From Marsupella aquatica (Eukaryota > Marchantiophyta): DNA of 64,000 nt. Position 1 is the first letter of the stretch. The number at the start of each line of letters is the position of its first letter. Positions 47,741 to 59,942 of the stretch are shown here, one piece after another. The notes under the pieces were generated by a model. The model ran no database searches and was not told the DNA's origin. It saw only the letters and a list, made by a program, of their open reading frames with translations. The DNA lies in the NCBI GenBank assembly GCA_973895155.1, contig OZ316894.1, positions 930,001 to 994,000 of the forward strand, written 5' to 3'. A program made the position numbers and the translations under genes.

Positions 47741-48529
47741 TTGGGTTGTTTAATTACGGACCCCACTAGAGGTCCCTTCCAAAATTCCTGACTCCACAGC
47801 ATGCCACATCATCATGGCGCGCTGCAAACAAGAACATATTGGTTTTCACAATGAAATTATGCCAACATTCGTGTTTGCAACAGGATTTTGGTAAAATTGA
47901 GGACACCATGCCGTAAATGTTCATTAAAAAGTAATCAAAAATAACTATTTTATTTACCCTGAGTAGGCCTGCAGCTCAGTTTTATTTACCGCGAGTAACA
48001 AATTGCCCACCCTTTTTTGTGAATTGTGGTTCAATTCTATAAGTAATAAGTGACTAATTAAATGAAACAACATAGCATGGCAGTTAAGAATCCCGCAGTG
48101 GCAGAAGGTAACCTTCCAAACTAACCTTCCAAACTAACCTTCCGAACGAGTGCAGAAAGTGCAGAGATTGATTGCATTTCTGTTAGTTGCACTGCTTACG
48201 CCAATCATAATTCTATCTACTTGTCTTCTTGCCTTCTTGATTCGGGCCAACTCTACGCATACCTCTTGAAAGTGTGTCAATAGTCTAAGGGTTATCATTT
48301 CTCACTTTCAGCACTCTCTGAAAACATTCCATACATAATTATGATTGGAAGTCAATGTATGGAATTATGATTGGTGTTCCGTTTGATTGTCAATAACCAT
48401 CAGCAAGAATGTGAGTTACCAGTTTCCTAAGAAATCATAATGAGATTCAAAAATTTCATTCGCTCTAGTGCAGTACTGTGATCATAATTCTGTGACATTC
48501 AGTTGTTTCTAGGCGATTGTGAAAGCTAG

Positions 48530-48717
48530 TTGAGAGATAGGGAGAGCTTGTGTTATGGATGCTTGGTATGGTTGGTCGGCCTAGAGTGCAGTAAAGCTCT
48601 TGTGTGTTTCCGTGGACGTAGCCTCATGTGGAGGTGAACCACGTATCTCTCTGTGTCGACTATTGTGCGTTGGATGGTTCATGGGCTTGCTGTTGCGAAT
48701 GTCGTCTATGCTCAACA
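48530..48717 (+). mobile_element. 5'-truncated copia-type LTR fragment
   Basis: Matches the second half of the LTR at 47206-47548 but in the opposite orientation, from gttgagagat.gggagagctt to the terminal ctatgctcaaca. Upstream sequence does not match, so the fragment is truncated. With the 47.2-kb LTR it forms a ~190-bp inverted pair about 1.1 kb apart. Confidence 0.65.
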
Positions 48718-48719
48718 GT

Positions 48720-49490
48720 ACAGCTTTGAAGGAACGAAAGGGACTATTCTATTTCTAAGTAATATGCAGTACACTGAACAGGGGAAATTACTATTACAAT
48801 TTAGATGCGAGACACATATGGTGACCCACGACAGCGACACACAATGTTGACACCGTCCCTGCCTTTCTCTACGAAGCAGAAGTCCTGCACATTAGGTTCA
48901 TAAATTTTGACCATTACAAACAGGAAAATGTGCCTCAAGACGACTAAAGAATGGATGAATGCAGGAGACAAGCTAGACAGCAGACCGAAATACAGTAAGT
49001 TCACAAGAAAATGGAAGAGGTTACATTTAAGGAGGTGGAATTGGCGTTTGCTGTTGCAGTAACACTGCTGACTTTGGATTCACCATCAGAGGGCCCTGTG
49101 CAGTGCGCTCCAATTCAATCTCAATCAAATAAAAACAGATGGGGTCCACAAACTAACTACATAAATGCACAGGTGTCATCACATGATTGGTGTCGTGCAA
49201 GCTTTATATAAAGTGACTTAGGGGATCATAAATAACCCAAACCGTTGATGTATGACCCTCCATATAGTGACCCCCAAGTGCCAAATGTTTCCTCCATTCA
49301 TCCCCAAACACATTGACGCAAGAAATTCCAGCACTATGTAGATAGAAGTGCCCCTAGCAAGAAGATTGCAATTATTTAGACAAGTTCTTGTCAAATAGTT
49401 GCATTTGTTAAGCTCAACATACATTTTGACAACCATGCAATAAAGCACTTGAGATTCACACTCGATGCAATTTATCTTCTTGTACCACAT
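48720..49490. other. Gene-free stretch
   Basis: No gene or repeat recognised between the LTR fragment and the 96-bp repeats. Confidence 0.35.
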
Positions 49491-49740
49491 GTACTAGGGC
49501 ACACTGAGAGCTTGGGAATGAATTTAACATTGAGCTACAAGCTAGTGCACAAGGTTGAGACAAATTTATCTTTGAAAGTAACTTTGATACAAAAGTAGAG
49601 CATGTCGAGAGCATTGAAATCAATGTAACATTGAACCTGATAAAGTGCACAATGGTGAGACACAATCTACCTTTGAGCACCAAGTTGATAGAAACATAGA
49701 GCACCTGAAGAGCTTGAAATGAACTTGGATTTACTAAATT
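49490..49740. repeat. Degenerate tandem repeat, about 96-bp period
   Basis: Landmarks gagaca.aattta.ctttga, catgtcgagagc.ttgaaat, aacattgaacctgataaagtgcac recur at least twice, and a further copy appears at about 50270-50400 after a ~530-bp interruption that includes a hairpin at 49841. Confidence 0.55.
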
Positions 49741-49840
49741 GCCACTCTTTTTAGGCATGATAGCCTTGTAGCCACCTAGTATTTTCTATTTACCTAACGC
49801 CAGTGTTTTCATTGTGGGTTAAGAAATTTAACAGATCGAG

Positions 49841-49880
49841 TGAGAGCCATTGGAAGCAAAGGAGCATCCAATGGCTCTCA
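49841..49880. repeat. Perfect 14-bp stem-loop
   Basis: tgagagccattgga (49841-49854) is the exact reverse complement of 49867-49880, with a 12-nt loop. It sits within the interruption of the 96-bp repeat. It could be the core of a small fold-back element. Confidence 0.75.
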
Positions 49881-50269
49881 TTGCACCCAGTCCAGCAATT
49901 GGGCAGCTCTGGTCCCCCTCAAGGTGACTTTGACCACCCTCAGCAGGACAAAGCCAGAGGATATTGTAGGGACAGGCTGGCCCTGGACAAAGGTTGGGCC
50001 TAGGATGGGAGGATGGGATCACCCAAGATACCACTCAGTCAACTGACCCAAGGGTGGCCAAATTCACCTTGAGTGAAACCCACACTGTTCAATCTAGAAA
50101 TTGGGTGCGATGACAGTCATTGGACTTGAAGGAGCTAACCCAAGACAATTTTCTCAACCCGTAAAATAAACACTCAGTGACATTTTGATACATAAAAATG
50201 GCAAGGTATGTATTCTGCCAAAAAAATAGTGGCAATCTAGTAAATTGCAGTTATAATGAAGGCAACATT

Positions 50270-50400
50270 GAGCCCCATAGAATGTAAATGTTGCATGAGA
50301 CAAAATTTATCTTTGACTGCCAGTTGGATGAAATCTAGAACACATCAAGAGCTTTGAAATGAAAGTAACATCAAGCTTGATAAAGTGCATATTGTGAAGA
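50270..50400. repeat. Displaced copy of the 96-bp repeat
   Basis: Contains gagacaaaatttatctttga, agagctttgaaatga and cttgataaagtgcat in the same order as the units at 49490-49740. Confidence 0.5.
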
Positions 50401-52570
50401 ATCTAATTCATTACGTGGAAGTTGCAAACATGGGACACAAGGTGGGTTCAAACATGTGGTAAGAGTGAAGGGACCTAATTTGCTGGAACCAATGAGAATT
50501 TTTAAAAAGTGAGGTGACTAATATTTGGTGCTTGCCAACCGGCCTTGGAAAAATGCAGGATGGAGGATCCAGGCCAGCAAACCACTAGAGATGCTCTTAG
50601 CATGGGCTTTGAGAAAACCGGACACTCAGACATATGCCAAAAGTACTTTCTCCAAAACCACCGACACTCTTAAAACCTGAAAGTTGAGAAAAAGGCAGTC
50701 TTGTAATTCATGGCAAAAGCAAGACTGGAAATGAAAGAAATCAAAGGCAAAGTCAACTGTGATTGCCTGATCTCTTACTTTTAGTGAAGAGTTTGAATTT
50801 CACAAGAACGTGATTACTAATTACTTGATTGGCCACTTCATATATTTTATTTCACAAAAAAAAGCACCAAGGCATGAAACAAAAGCCCAGGATATATGGA
50901 CCTAGACATTGTCCCTGCCCATCCCCATCGACTGCGTAAGCAATGTTGCTTTTACACCAAAAAGAAAAAAGAACAGGTCGTGGTTCGCAGCTGACAAATT
51001 TGACTACCTTGGGAAAAAAGTAGTCAAGACCTCATGGTGATCCTGAGTAATGACATGACATCTTGACGTCTTTCAGGTTGAAGGTTGTCAAGTCATCAAG
51101 TTACCAAGGAAACTAGTTTGGTAATTAATGTAATTGAAAACCGGCTGCAAACGGTAAGGAGATCATTTATACTTAGTCAAAAAAGTAAACAGTGTTATCT
51201 GAGTCATATTAAATGTTCTGAGCAAGTCCATTCAAGGTTTGCCAGTCCATCTGGGCTTCATAGACAAAGTGGAGGTCCATCCACGCATTAATTTCCCAAG
51301 GTATGGACAAATCAACAACAAAGGTTTTCCTCTGGTTAGTGCTTCACTGCAATCTGGACAATTACCATGTAAATAAGGTTTTTTTTTAATTTTGTAAGAG
51401 GGAGAGGGATCCGCCCAGCTATTAAACCAGTTTATTGAATTGGTGTCAACAAAAAGTTTACTAGATGCAAGAGAAGACCTAATATGCCAACCATACATTT
51501 TTTGCCACCTGTCTCCCAATATCTTTTTCGTTTGCTACAACCAATAATATTCTGCAATCTCTCTAATGGCCTATTGTTTGGGAAAAGATGCTCAAGCACA
51601 ACCTAGATGGAGTCACACAGGCTGTAGTGTATGAATGTACAAAAACTTTACTCTAGGACAGCTGTATATATAGAGAACATTTACATATTTGTTGAGATTC
51701 CATCAGTGTGAGTCGCAAAAGTGCATCCAGGCATTTTGGACAACTTGAATGCCAGGGGGCTTCTTTGTAGCTATTTTTTGTGCTTAGATAATAATTTCCC
51801 TATCATACTGCTCATGTCCAATTTTCCTTAATTTTTTTGATTCTTTATATCCAATAGTTGTCAGTGGGGTCTTGTTGCCGTGTGGAAGTGTGATTGTTTT
51901 GATCAAGAAGTTGTTGCGAGACTGTTGTCATTTTGGCCAAATTGTTGTTGTGGAAGGGTTGTCTGTTTGGCCAAGTTGTGATTTTGGAAGGGTTGTATTT
52001 TGGCCAGCCTGTTACAAAAGGGTTATAGTTTTGGTCAAGTTGTAGTTGAGTCTAGGTTATAGCGGAATGATTAAATGATTTTGAAATTCGAGGTCAGCAT
52101 TGAAGAATTCCAATAGGCAGTAATTGAAGCTTGGGGAGGAAAATAACTTTTAATCCCCCCACTCCCTCAAAGTGTCTTGCCCTTTGCTGCGGACACTAAA
52201 CAATTGATCACAACATAATTGTTCCCCTCTTCTGCATCCTGTACTTGTCTTGTTATAACTGAAGGCTATTTCTTGAGAGTCTTCCTCCCCTTACATTGTT
52301 TTCTCCCCTACCCCCTTTCCCCTTAGTTTTGCTCCCACCGTCCCCTTGCCCTTCCCCCTCCCCACACAATATAATCTTTCCCCTCCTCCCTGCCAGCGTG
52401 CCACGGGGCGCATACGTTTGTTTTTGTTTTTCTTCTTCTCAGTTTCTGCATTGCCCGGGTCATTACCCTCCCAGAGTTTTCTACTCCCCCATTCACTCAT
52501 GTCCTCCCCCTCCTCATCCATAACATCTTTAAAGGTTACTGGGTTTGGTTACTATCAAGAGTATTTTTTT
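50400..52570. other. Gene-free region
   Basis: No gene recognised. The string gagatgctctta near 50588 resembles the right end of the TTA-type MITEs, but no left end was found. C/T-rich DNA at 52290-52520 gives meaningless proline-rich frames. Confidence 0.35.
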
Positions 52571-52577
52571 TCTGTAA

Positions 52578-52801
52578 GAGCAATCATGGTCAAGTGGAAC
52601 TCAGCCCCAACCCGTACTGAATTACTTTAGTTTACACAAGAAATTAGCTTCACACCACCATAGATTACAAGCAAAAACCAATGCCTGAAAATCCAATAAA
52701 GTCACAATGAATGGGTTGGACATTACTATTTGCATTTTAGTTATTTGGTATGGTCGACACTCAATTACAATAGGACTTTACTGTAAGGGTTGGAGATGCT
52801 C
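52578..52801. mobile_element. Possible MITE with TAA target duplication
   Basis: The right end ggttggagatgctc is identical to that of the MITE at 32512-32912, and TAA flanks both proposed sides. The left end (gagcaatcatgg) pairs only over the first few bases, so the left boundary is uncertain. Confidence 0.35.
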
Positions 52802-52949
52802 TAATGATGCCCAATACCATTTGTACCCAATGCCAATTCCTGATGCCTGGTGTCTGATTGGTCAGGCCGGCCCACAGTTGCCTTCCCCACCTGTTGCTGC
52901 CACCCCAAAGTCATGGTCTAGAGGCTCCACTCTACCTAGACTTAAGAGT

Positions 52950-53020
52950 TGTTAGGCATTTACTTTTAGGTCTAGAGTTACTATGTAACCATAGCTAGTC
53001 CGACCGTAGTCAGGTGCTTG
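52950..53020 (+). mobile_element. Copia-type LTR 5'-end fragment
   Basis: tgttaggcatttact, taggtctaga, tatgtaaccatagctagtc and cgtagtcagg follow the start of the LTR at 47206-47548 in order, after which similarity is lost. Confidence 0.55.
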
Positions 53021-53029
53021 ATTGAGGTT

Positions 53030-54930
53030 AGATGTATTATTACTATATAAATAGATGAAAATTGTTTGGTGTGATCTACCAAGTTGCTACCTATGGACAA
53101 ACTTGGGACTCTTTGGACATCTCTGGCAACACTCAATCCTTACTATATCAAATTTCTCACAGGCTTCAATCTATAGCAGGAAACTTTTCTTTGGTCATCT
53201 GTTGGCAAAAGCATAGTACTTACTTAGTACACTTTATTTAAAACGTGTTACCTATCTTCAGAAGCTACCTAGCATAGTTTTGGTTCTAACTTTGTTCTAG
53301 GTACCTAACTAAAAGTGCTTAAGTGAAGATTACAGTTTTGAAAAACTATTTTAGAGTATATAGGATTCAGATATCCAAAAAGCACCAACTTTTTTCATTA
53401 GGAAGCTTGCAAGTTAGAGACCATGTCACAATGTTTTTTTATGCAAAAACATAAATTTCTTCATCATCATTCAAGATATTGGTAGTTTACAACACCATTT
53501 AACATTCTGCAGGTTTGGCAATGCCCCTAGTCATTCAAGTAGTGCTTCATTGTGTAGCAGAGGCAGACACAACAAAACTACCATCAGAAGCGCCTGATCA
53601 AGTCCTGAACCTTTCTTTGAGGACTATTTAGTTGTGAGGATATATGAGGGGCGGTTAAACCACAAGTCGGGGTATAGAGGGCCCCGACAGCCTGCCCGCG
53701 ATCCTGCAGTCTGCCCAGGTCCTGGCAGTTGCCCCAGCAGACCCCCTGTGAGCCCGTCCGCTCCAAGGGTGCCCACACCTCACTGCAAACGGCTGTGCCC
53801 TGCCCTTCCTCCCCTGTGCCTTGCGAGTAGTGATACTGTGGGCAAGACAGCGCCGGCCCTACCAAGCCTCATGCTTGCTCGCTGCAGACCATGGACCTGC
53901 GGCCATAGCTTCAGCAAGCTCAGCTACGACTTGCAACCTGCGGCCATCGCTGCGACTTCATCGACCTGCAGCCTTTGCTGCGACTTCATCGACCCGCATG
54001 CCACCATTGCTTGAGCTCGAGAAGCAGGTGAACCTCCTGCCCAGCAATAGCACCATCGCCCTGATTGTTGTTGCTCTGATCTCTCGCTCTGATCGCTCTC
54101 ACTCCGATCGCTCTGGCTTTGATCGCTCTTGCTCTCAATCTCGGTCATAATCTTGGTCTCCATCCTGTGTTGCGTGTTGCGATCATCCTCCTCTTGTTGG
54201 AGACTGAGGACCTGCAGCCATAGCTGGAGCTTGGGAAGCTCGAGGGGTGCTGCTTTTGGCCTCCATCCCTAGCTGCAGCAAAGGAACACGTAGTGTCAGC
54301 CAGATCTAAAACTCTGGTGAGCTTATCAGGATCCTGTCTCCTCTCTTACTCGGTTTGTGCAGATTTTTGTTTCATTGTGGGCTCAGCCAAGTGCTGTAGC
54401 CATAGCTCGAGCTTGGGAAGCTCAGGAAACCTCAAGCCCGGCCTGGCCTCTATCCCTGCTCTTTGAGACTCACATTGCACTGCAGGTCGATTCTCTCATT
54501 CGAACCTGAAGGTGGTCGTCCATAGCTCGAGTTTGGGGGAGCTTGTTTGCTCTCCATCTTTCCTTTTGGCTCCCAGGCTGCGATAGCCACCATGAAATCA
54601 ATCAGTTAGTACTGTTACACTCGTTTTAGCTCCTTGCACTCTTGGCAGCTCGATTTTAGGGAGGGCTCCTAAATTGCTTTCGCGCATTGCTTTTTCTGTT
54701 CTAGCCGATTTCAGGTAGCACTCGTTTGAGTTTGATTCAAGGAGAGCTATATTCTGTCGATCTTGTTGCTGTGACTTTTGCACATTTGCCTAGCCTCACC
54801 CTAAACAATCGCCCACCATACTCGGTATAGAGCTGGTCTCTTCTCCTGCAAGGTCGTTGCCATTTTGTGATTCGTTAGACTGAGTTTTAGCTGTGTTTTT
54901 GCTCACCTTTGGAGTAACGTATGTTTGACT
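53030..54930. other. Region of short repeats, no confident gene
   Basis: A ccatagct.gagcttgggaagctc block recurs near 54217, 54395 and 54522, with a weaker form near 53894; it contains the small palindrome gagctt-ggg-aagctc. A degenerate (gatcgctct)n run lies at about 54080-54135. Frames over these are not convincing. Confidence 0.4.
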
Positions 54931-54943
54931 CCACAGGTGCTGG

Positions 54944-55435
54944 TTGTTGCTTACAATTGTTGGTTTCATTTTTGTTGCTGCTGCTCATAGGTGTTGGTTG
55001 CTTCCCGTTGTTGCTACTGTCTCACCAGAGGTGAAGATGAGACAGAATAGAAAGTTCATAGTCACCTTGACCGAACATGAGGATGGGGCTTATGTTTTGT
55101 CTTGGCAGGATCCTGCACATGTTGATGGTTCTCCACCCACCGTCCGACCTGTCACAATTGAAGAGGTTGAAGCAGACTTTCCAGAATTTTGTAAAACAAT
55201 CAGAGATTGTCATTCTGATCTGAATCCTGTAGTTGATTTGAAGTAGTTCATCATGTGTGCTGCCTACAGTTATGCAGAGAGTGTAATGAAAAGGAAGCGA
55301 TTCCAAGTGTACACGCACTTGGCTTATGTTGCAGGCTTTTCTGATATAACCAAGTTTCCAGAAGCTGTTGAAGCTTCTGTCAAAGCAACGTGGCATGATG
55401 AAGGGGAAGAATTTGTAGGTTTTATCCCCAATTAG
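54944..55435 (+). pseudogene. Unidentified frame interrupted by one in-frame TAG
   Basis: Two same-frame segments, 54944-55246 and 55253-55435, are separated by a TAG at 55244-55246. Read as one they give about 160 residues of protein-like composition (acidic middle with HEDGAYVLSWQDPAHVDG; second half with AYVAGFSDITKF and ATWHDEGEEFVGF). The ATG at 55037 may be a better start. No family is recognised. It ends 160 bp from the Helitron terminus. It could be a transposon remnant, a gene fragment or an exon. Confidence 0.35.
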
Positions 55436-55638
55436 TGATACAGAGTTCCAATTAGTGAGTTAGAGTCTACTGCTGAATTTCAGGTTGTGTTGAAACTTTT
55501 ATGTATCACTAATAAACTTGTTTGCAGAATACAACTCCTGCTGGTTGGCAGCATAAAGGGGTTCAATTCCTCTTGGGAGTACATATTATGGCACAAACTA
55601 GCTCAATACCCGTGCGTTGCACAAAAGAAGTCGTGGTG

Positions 55639-55970
55639 GCTAAGATGTCGTGTCGGCCAAGATATCGTTGAGAAAAAACAATGTGTTGGCCAAGATGTCG
55701 TTGAGAAAAAAAGATGTCGTGTCCGCCAAAAAGTCGTGTAGAGAAAAGATGTCATGCCGGCCAAGCGGTCGTGAAGAGAAAAGATGTTGTGTCAGCCAAG
55801 AGGTCGTGGAGAGAAAAGATGTCATGCCGGCCAAGCGGTCGTGGAGACAAAAGATGTTGTGCCAGCCAAGAGGACGTGGAGAGAAAAGATGTCGTGCCGG
55901 CCAAGAGGTGTTGAGAGAAAAGATGTTATGCTGCCCAAGAAGTTGTTGAGAAAAAATTTGGCTAAGTATA
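55639..55970. repeat. 35-bp minisatellite, about nine copies, in the Helitron 3' region
   Basis: Units carry ccaagaggtcgtggagagaa and then aagatgt with (c/t)(g/a)tgcc(g/a)g; successive ccaag landmarks from 55657 to 55935 average about 35 bp. Middle copies are best conserved and both edges decay. The array starts about 40 bp inside the Helitron 3' end. Confidence 0.85.
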
Positions 55971-56203
55971 AAAATGTTGTGAGTACAATATGGTCAATAA
56001 GTAAAACATGTCATAATTAGTCAAAGACATTATGAAGTAAAAGATGTTGTTAATACAAAAGTGAAAGAATAACATTCACACTTGATACATTTTGAAGAGA
56101 ATACACATGATGAGGTCTTTATTGATTTAGTAGAGAACTTCATCATATACAACATTTTTGGTCAACTTTGCTTCTCCATCTTCATCGTCTGGAAGTAACA
56201 CTT

Positions 56204-57484
56204 TTATCCTTGTGGACATGTTGCTCTTGAAAAGGCAACATACAATTGACCATGACTGAAAACCGACTTAGAAAGTTGCAATCCTACATGTTCTAAAGTC
56301 TGACCTTGTGCCTTATTAATAGTCATGGCATATGCCACTCGAACCGGGAATTGGACTCTTCGCAGCATGAAAGGAAGTCCGTCATCTGACGTCAACGGAA
56401 TACGTGGTATGAACGTTATGTTCCCTGCATGTTTGCCTGCAAGAACCCGCGCCTCTATGACACGACTATTGATTGTACGTACTATGAGTCGTGTCCCGTT
56501 ACATAATCCTGTAGTGAAGTCAACATTACGTAAAAGAATAACAGGGCATCCAACCTTAAGCACCAGCTTGTGCGGAGGCAAACCGCTGGGTGTTAGCGTA
56601 TTCAAGAACTCAGTAGGGTAAAAGTCACGTCCTTCCAATTGATCGAGGCGATCTATACTTAAGAAGGTGTGCGCATCTCCTGCGAGCCCTTCTAATATTG
56701 AACTGTTGATCTTCTGCGCCTCCTCGTTCGTTGGCGCCAATATTGTTCTCTCGCTTAGGAACTTGTCATCAATATTCTCCAATGATGGATAAATTGCACG
56801 AATCAAGGAGTCGGTGTCAACAATGCTCTCCGTCATGGATGGCGGGACCATAATCATGTTATTTAATGCTCCTTGCTTTGGCAATTTATCATCCCCAACT
56901 TGAAGGAGCCATTCTTGGAAAGTCTGGTTCCCAAACTCAATTGAAGTGGATGTACCCCGCGCACGCATATTCTCCATAAGCTTGAATGTTTTCACAGAGT
57001 GCCAAATGTGAGATTTCTTCAAGCATCCTCCCACAATCTGCGCACGGCTTGCTCTTGCTTTCACTGGCAACACTTGTCGAAAGTCCCCTGCAAATGCAAC
57101 TACTAGCCCCCCAAACTTTCTGTTGTCTTCTCTTATGTCGCGAAGTGTCCTATCAAGCGCCTCCATAGCATGTCGATGAACCATAGGCGCTTCATCCCAC
57201 AGAATGAATGTTGTCCTTTGCAACAATTCAGCAAGCTCCGTTTGCTTCTTCACGTTGCATAGTGATTGAGCATCGGGATTGAGAGGAAGCTTAAACCTTG
57301 AATGTGCTGTGCGACCTCCATCCAACAACAAACCTGCAATTCCCGAAGAGGCCACAGCCAACGCTACGTCCCCATCAGCCCGCACCCTACATAGAAGAAC
57401 ATTCTCCACAAAGGTCTTCCCTGTCCCTCCTGGCCCATCTATGAAGAATGTGGAAGCCTCACGACCCCGAACCACCTCCAACAT
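56204..57484 (-). CDS. Helitron helicase domain (PIF1/RecD2-like), broken frame
   Basis: Frame of 426 codons. Walker A GPGGTGKT is at residues 17-24, Walker B LWDEAP at 95-100, the FAGDFRQVLPV motif at 131-141, and TINKAQGQTL at 388-397 followed by GQLYVAFSRA. This is the 5'-3' DNA helicase half of Helitron proteins. Its start is not a true N-terminus: upstream another frame (ending QEDLEQQLAEQEPLLNV) carries the preceding part of the protein, and the expected linking segment is missing, so a frameshift plus probable deletion lies at about 57485. At the 3' end a one-base loss near 56206 cuts the frame; the expected final residues (KVLLPDDEDGE and on) continue in another frame to a stop near 56130. 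A functional product is unlikely. Confidence 0.85.
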   Translation of the reverse strand: MLEVVRGREASTFFIDGPGGTGKTFVENVLLCRVRADGDVALAVASSGIAGLLLDGGRTAHSRFKLPLNPDAQSLCNVKKQTELAELLQRTTFILWDEAPMVHRHAMEALDRTLRDIREDNRKFGGLVVAFAGDFRQVLPVKARASRAQIVGGCLKKSHIWHSVKTFKLMENMRARGTSTSIEFGNQTFQEWLLQVGDDKLPKQGALNNMIMVPPSMTESIVDTDSLIRAIYPSLENIDDKFLSERTILAPTNEEAQKINSSILEGLAGDAHTFLSIDRLDQLEGRDFYPTEFLNTLTPSGLPPHKLVLKVGCPVILLRNVDFTTGLCNGTRLIVRTINSRVIEARVLAGKHAGNITFIPRIPLTSDDGLPFMLRRVQFPVRVAYAMTINKAQGQTLEHVGLQLSKSVFSHGQLYVAFSRATCPQG

Positions 57485-57587
57485 TCAACAACGGCTCCTG
57501 CTCAGCCAATTGTTGTTCCAAATCCTCTTGGCGATAGGACATCTCCTCCCGTATCAATTGATTGGTGTTCGCCAGATCTTCACAAAA

Positions 57588-59844
57588 CTATTCTGAAGGG
57601 AGGGGCAACCCAAATTCACCCAACGTCTTCCCTTGGGTGTGCAATGCCTGTCCAATTAAATACAATGCGAAGCTCCTTTGTTGTTCTTCCGAGGGTTCAA
57701 GAAAACCCATGTTGAGAAGGCGATGACAACAATCATCACTCAACTTTGAAGCGTAACTTGTCCACAGATCACAGGGTTGTGTGGGGCCGCCAAAGATGAG
57801 GATGGTGATGAACAACCATCGAAGTTGTGAGCCGGTCTGCATGAGGCCCGCCTCGCCAAGACACCTATCCCACTCTTCATCATTCTCGTAAAATCCACGC
57901 GCGAGGGCGGCCTCTTTGAACGTTGGATGCACCACGTTCTCAAAAGTTCGAAGATCTTCAAAACTTTGAGCCCCAGTGACAACAATCAAGAGGGCTCGCA
58001 AATAATATTTCTCCCCAGCCGATGGTGCCACAAAGTACATTCGCCCAATGCTAAACCCTTGCTGACGCGGAGACCATTTCCGTAGAGCCTTGTTCCACGT
58101 CCATTCTTGAGGAAAATTAGTGTACGTGACATGGCGTGCCAATTCAAACATTGCATTTGTCTTGAACCATCCTGTCAAAGTGGTGTCCCTGTCCGACTCC
58201 CTTTCAACCACGTCTATGATGTCTGCATCTTCATTGAACATCATGGCCTGCTCCCTTTCACAATGCACTTGGAGACGTTGGACAGAAGTACTACTCTCTG
58301 CCATCTTAAATTGGAAAATCCGCCACGTCCCTTCCGCCGCAGACACGTAACGGGCATCCAGATGTGTTTTGATTTCATCCCGTGACTCTCCAACTTCCAC
58401 CGTCGCCCGATCATGCCCCTTATATACATACTTGTATAAGTACTTAATCGCCTTAATGGAACAACAAATCTCCACGTTAATATGAGCATTGTATTTCATG
58501 CTCAAGTATGGGCTATAGGGAACAACCCACCTGTTGTCAAACCTAAATCCATTACTGTCCTTGCTGAATGACTGGCCATTGTCTCTTCTCCGATACAAAG
58601 GATAGCCTCCGTCCCCAAATTGTGTCTCTGAGGAGAATTCGCGAGGATATTTCTTAGTGCACTTCCCATCTTCCATGCAAGGCGATTTTGGATAACCTAT
58701 GCCACATGGACCATGGACCATGCACTTGGTTATCGTCTCATGAAGTCGTGGATATTTTACTCTATCTGGGATCTCTGCACACACCAACTCATCCACCTCG
58801 TCAGGGGTGCGAATCTTGTGCTGCCCTGCCAAAATGATCAACATGTGGGCATGGGGCAACCCACGCTTTTGGAACTCTATGACATACATAGAGGCAACGG
58901 GCCTTCCTAAGACCCCTTGGCGAACCTCTGCTAACAACGCCCTTAGCTTCAGTTTGAAGCATCGTGCCACAATCTCATCCCGGTCGGCTGGACTTTGAAC
59001 CTCATAGCACTCAGCTTTGATCTCCGGCCATTCTGGATTGCAAGTGAACGTGATGAAGAGATCTGGCGGGCCGTATGTGCGTATGACAGCCATGGCATCC
59101 TGGTATGCTTGGGCCATGCTACGTGCGCTACCGCCATAAGTCGAGGGCAGGATGAAAGTCTTTCCCAACTCACTTGCGCGTGCATCTCCCTCGTGCACGG
59201 CATCTTGAAGACCCGAATATAGGTCAGTCCGCAATTTTCGTTGATTATTGTGAATATACGTCAAGCGTGTTTGATCGATGCATGCGTAGGCATCAACAAT
59301 GTACTGCTTTAGGAGCCGCCCACCACGAAGGAGCCAATCATCATTGCATCGTGCATGAAGATGGTATGCAAAGTATTGTAGTTGGGTGACCTTCTTGGAC
59401 CCGTTACGTCCACTCCTTGCCCCGGTAACAGCTTGATGAAGAACCCCGTCACTCATTTCAAAACCCGTCAACGGGATATCATATGACCATCCGTCTTGGC
59501 CTCGCGGGAAAAGAAGAACATAGTGGAGTGGTGCATAAGACCTATGCCACTCAGAGATCCTGCGCAAATGCCCATCTGTTTGCCTAAGGATGATGTCCCT
59601 ATGGCATACCTCTATATCTTCATCACCCACCATGACGACGCCGATCTCATCAGCCGTGGGCTTGTTATAACGTCTTGGATCACTGTCGCGCTCGGCCAGG
59701 AGGCGTAAAGATACCTCTGGCACATCGCCCCCCTCGATCCGACTTCCTGCATTCTTAAATAGATGAACATATCCATTATGTTCATGCAACATGTCTTGTA
59801 GTTGACCCAATATCCTTGGATCCAAGTGCGGCATTCGGTTGAGC
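57588..59844 (-). CDS. Helitron Rep (HUH endonuclease) domain, exon 2
   Basis: This exon follows a 98-bp intron (59845-59942; donor AATAG|GTACCT, acceptor tttgttgcag) joined in phase, giving NEVGNR-LNRMPHLDPRILG across the junction. Counting from the ATG at 59834, FITFTCNPEWPEI is at 260-272, the HUH motif GLPHAHML at 325-332, and the two-tyrosine motif KYLYKYVYKG at 464-473 with Tyr467 and Tyr471 as probable catalytic pair. Rep nicks and joins DNA ends during rolling-circle transposition. The frame ends with an in-frame TAG (57588-57590) inside what should be the Rep-helicase linker; the same frame stays open beyond it to the helicase breakpoint, so the stop is probably a mutation. Confidence 0.88.
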
Positions 59845-59942
59845 CTGCAACAAAAGCAATTAGAACCACTTGGGTTGGAGATATATGAAAATATACCTAA
59901 GCAAGATGGAAGAGCAAGTGGTCATGGGATTGGGGAAGGTAC

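Noticed and set aside
52296-52523. Proline-rich frame
   Set aside because: C/T-rich low-complexity DNA with an equally open antisense frame.
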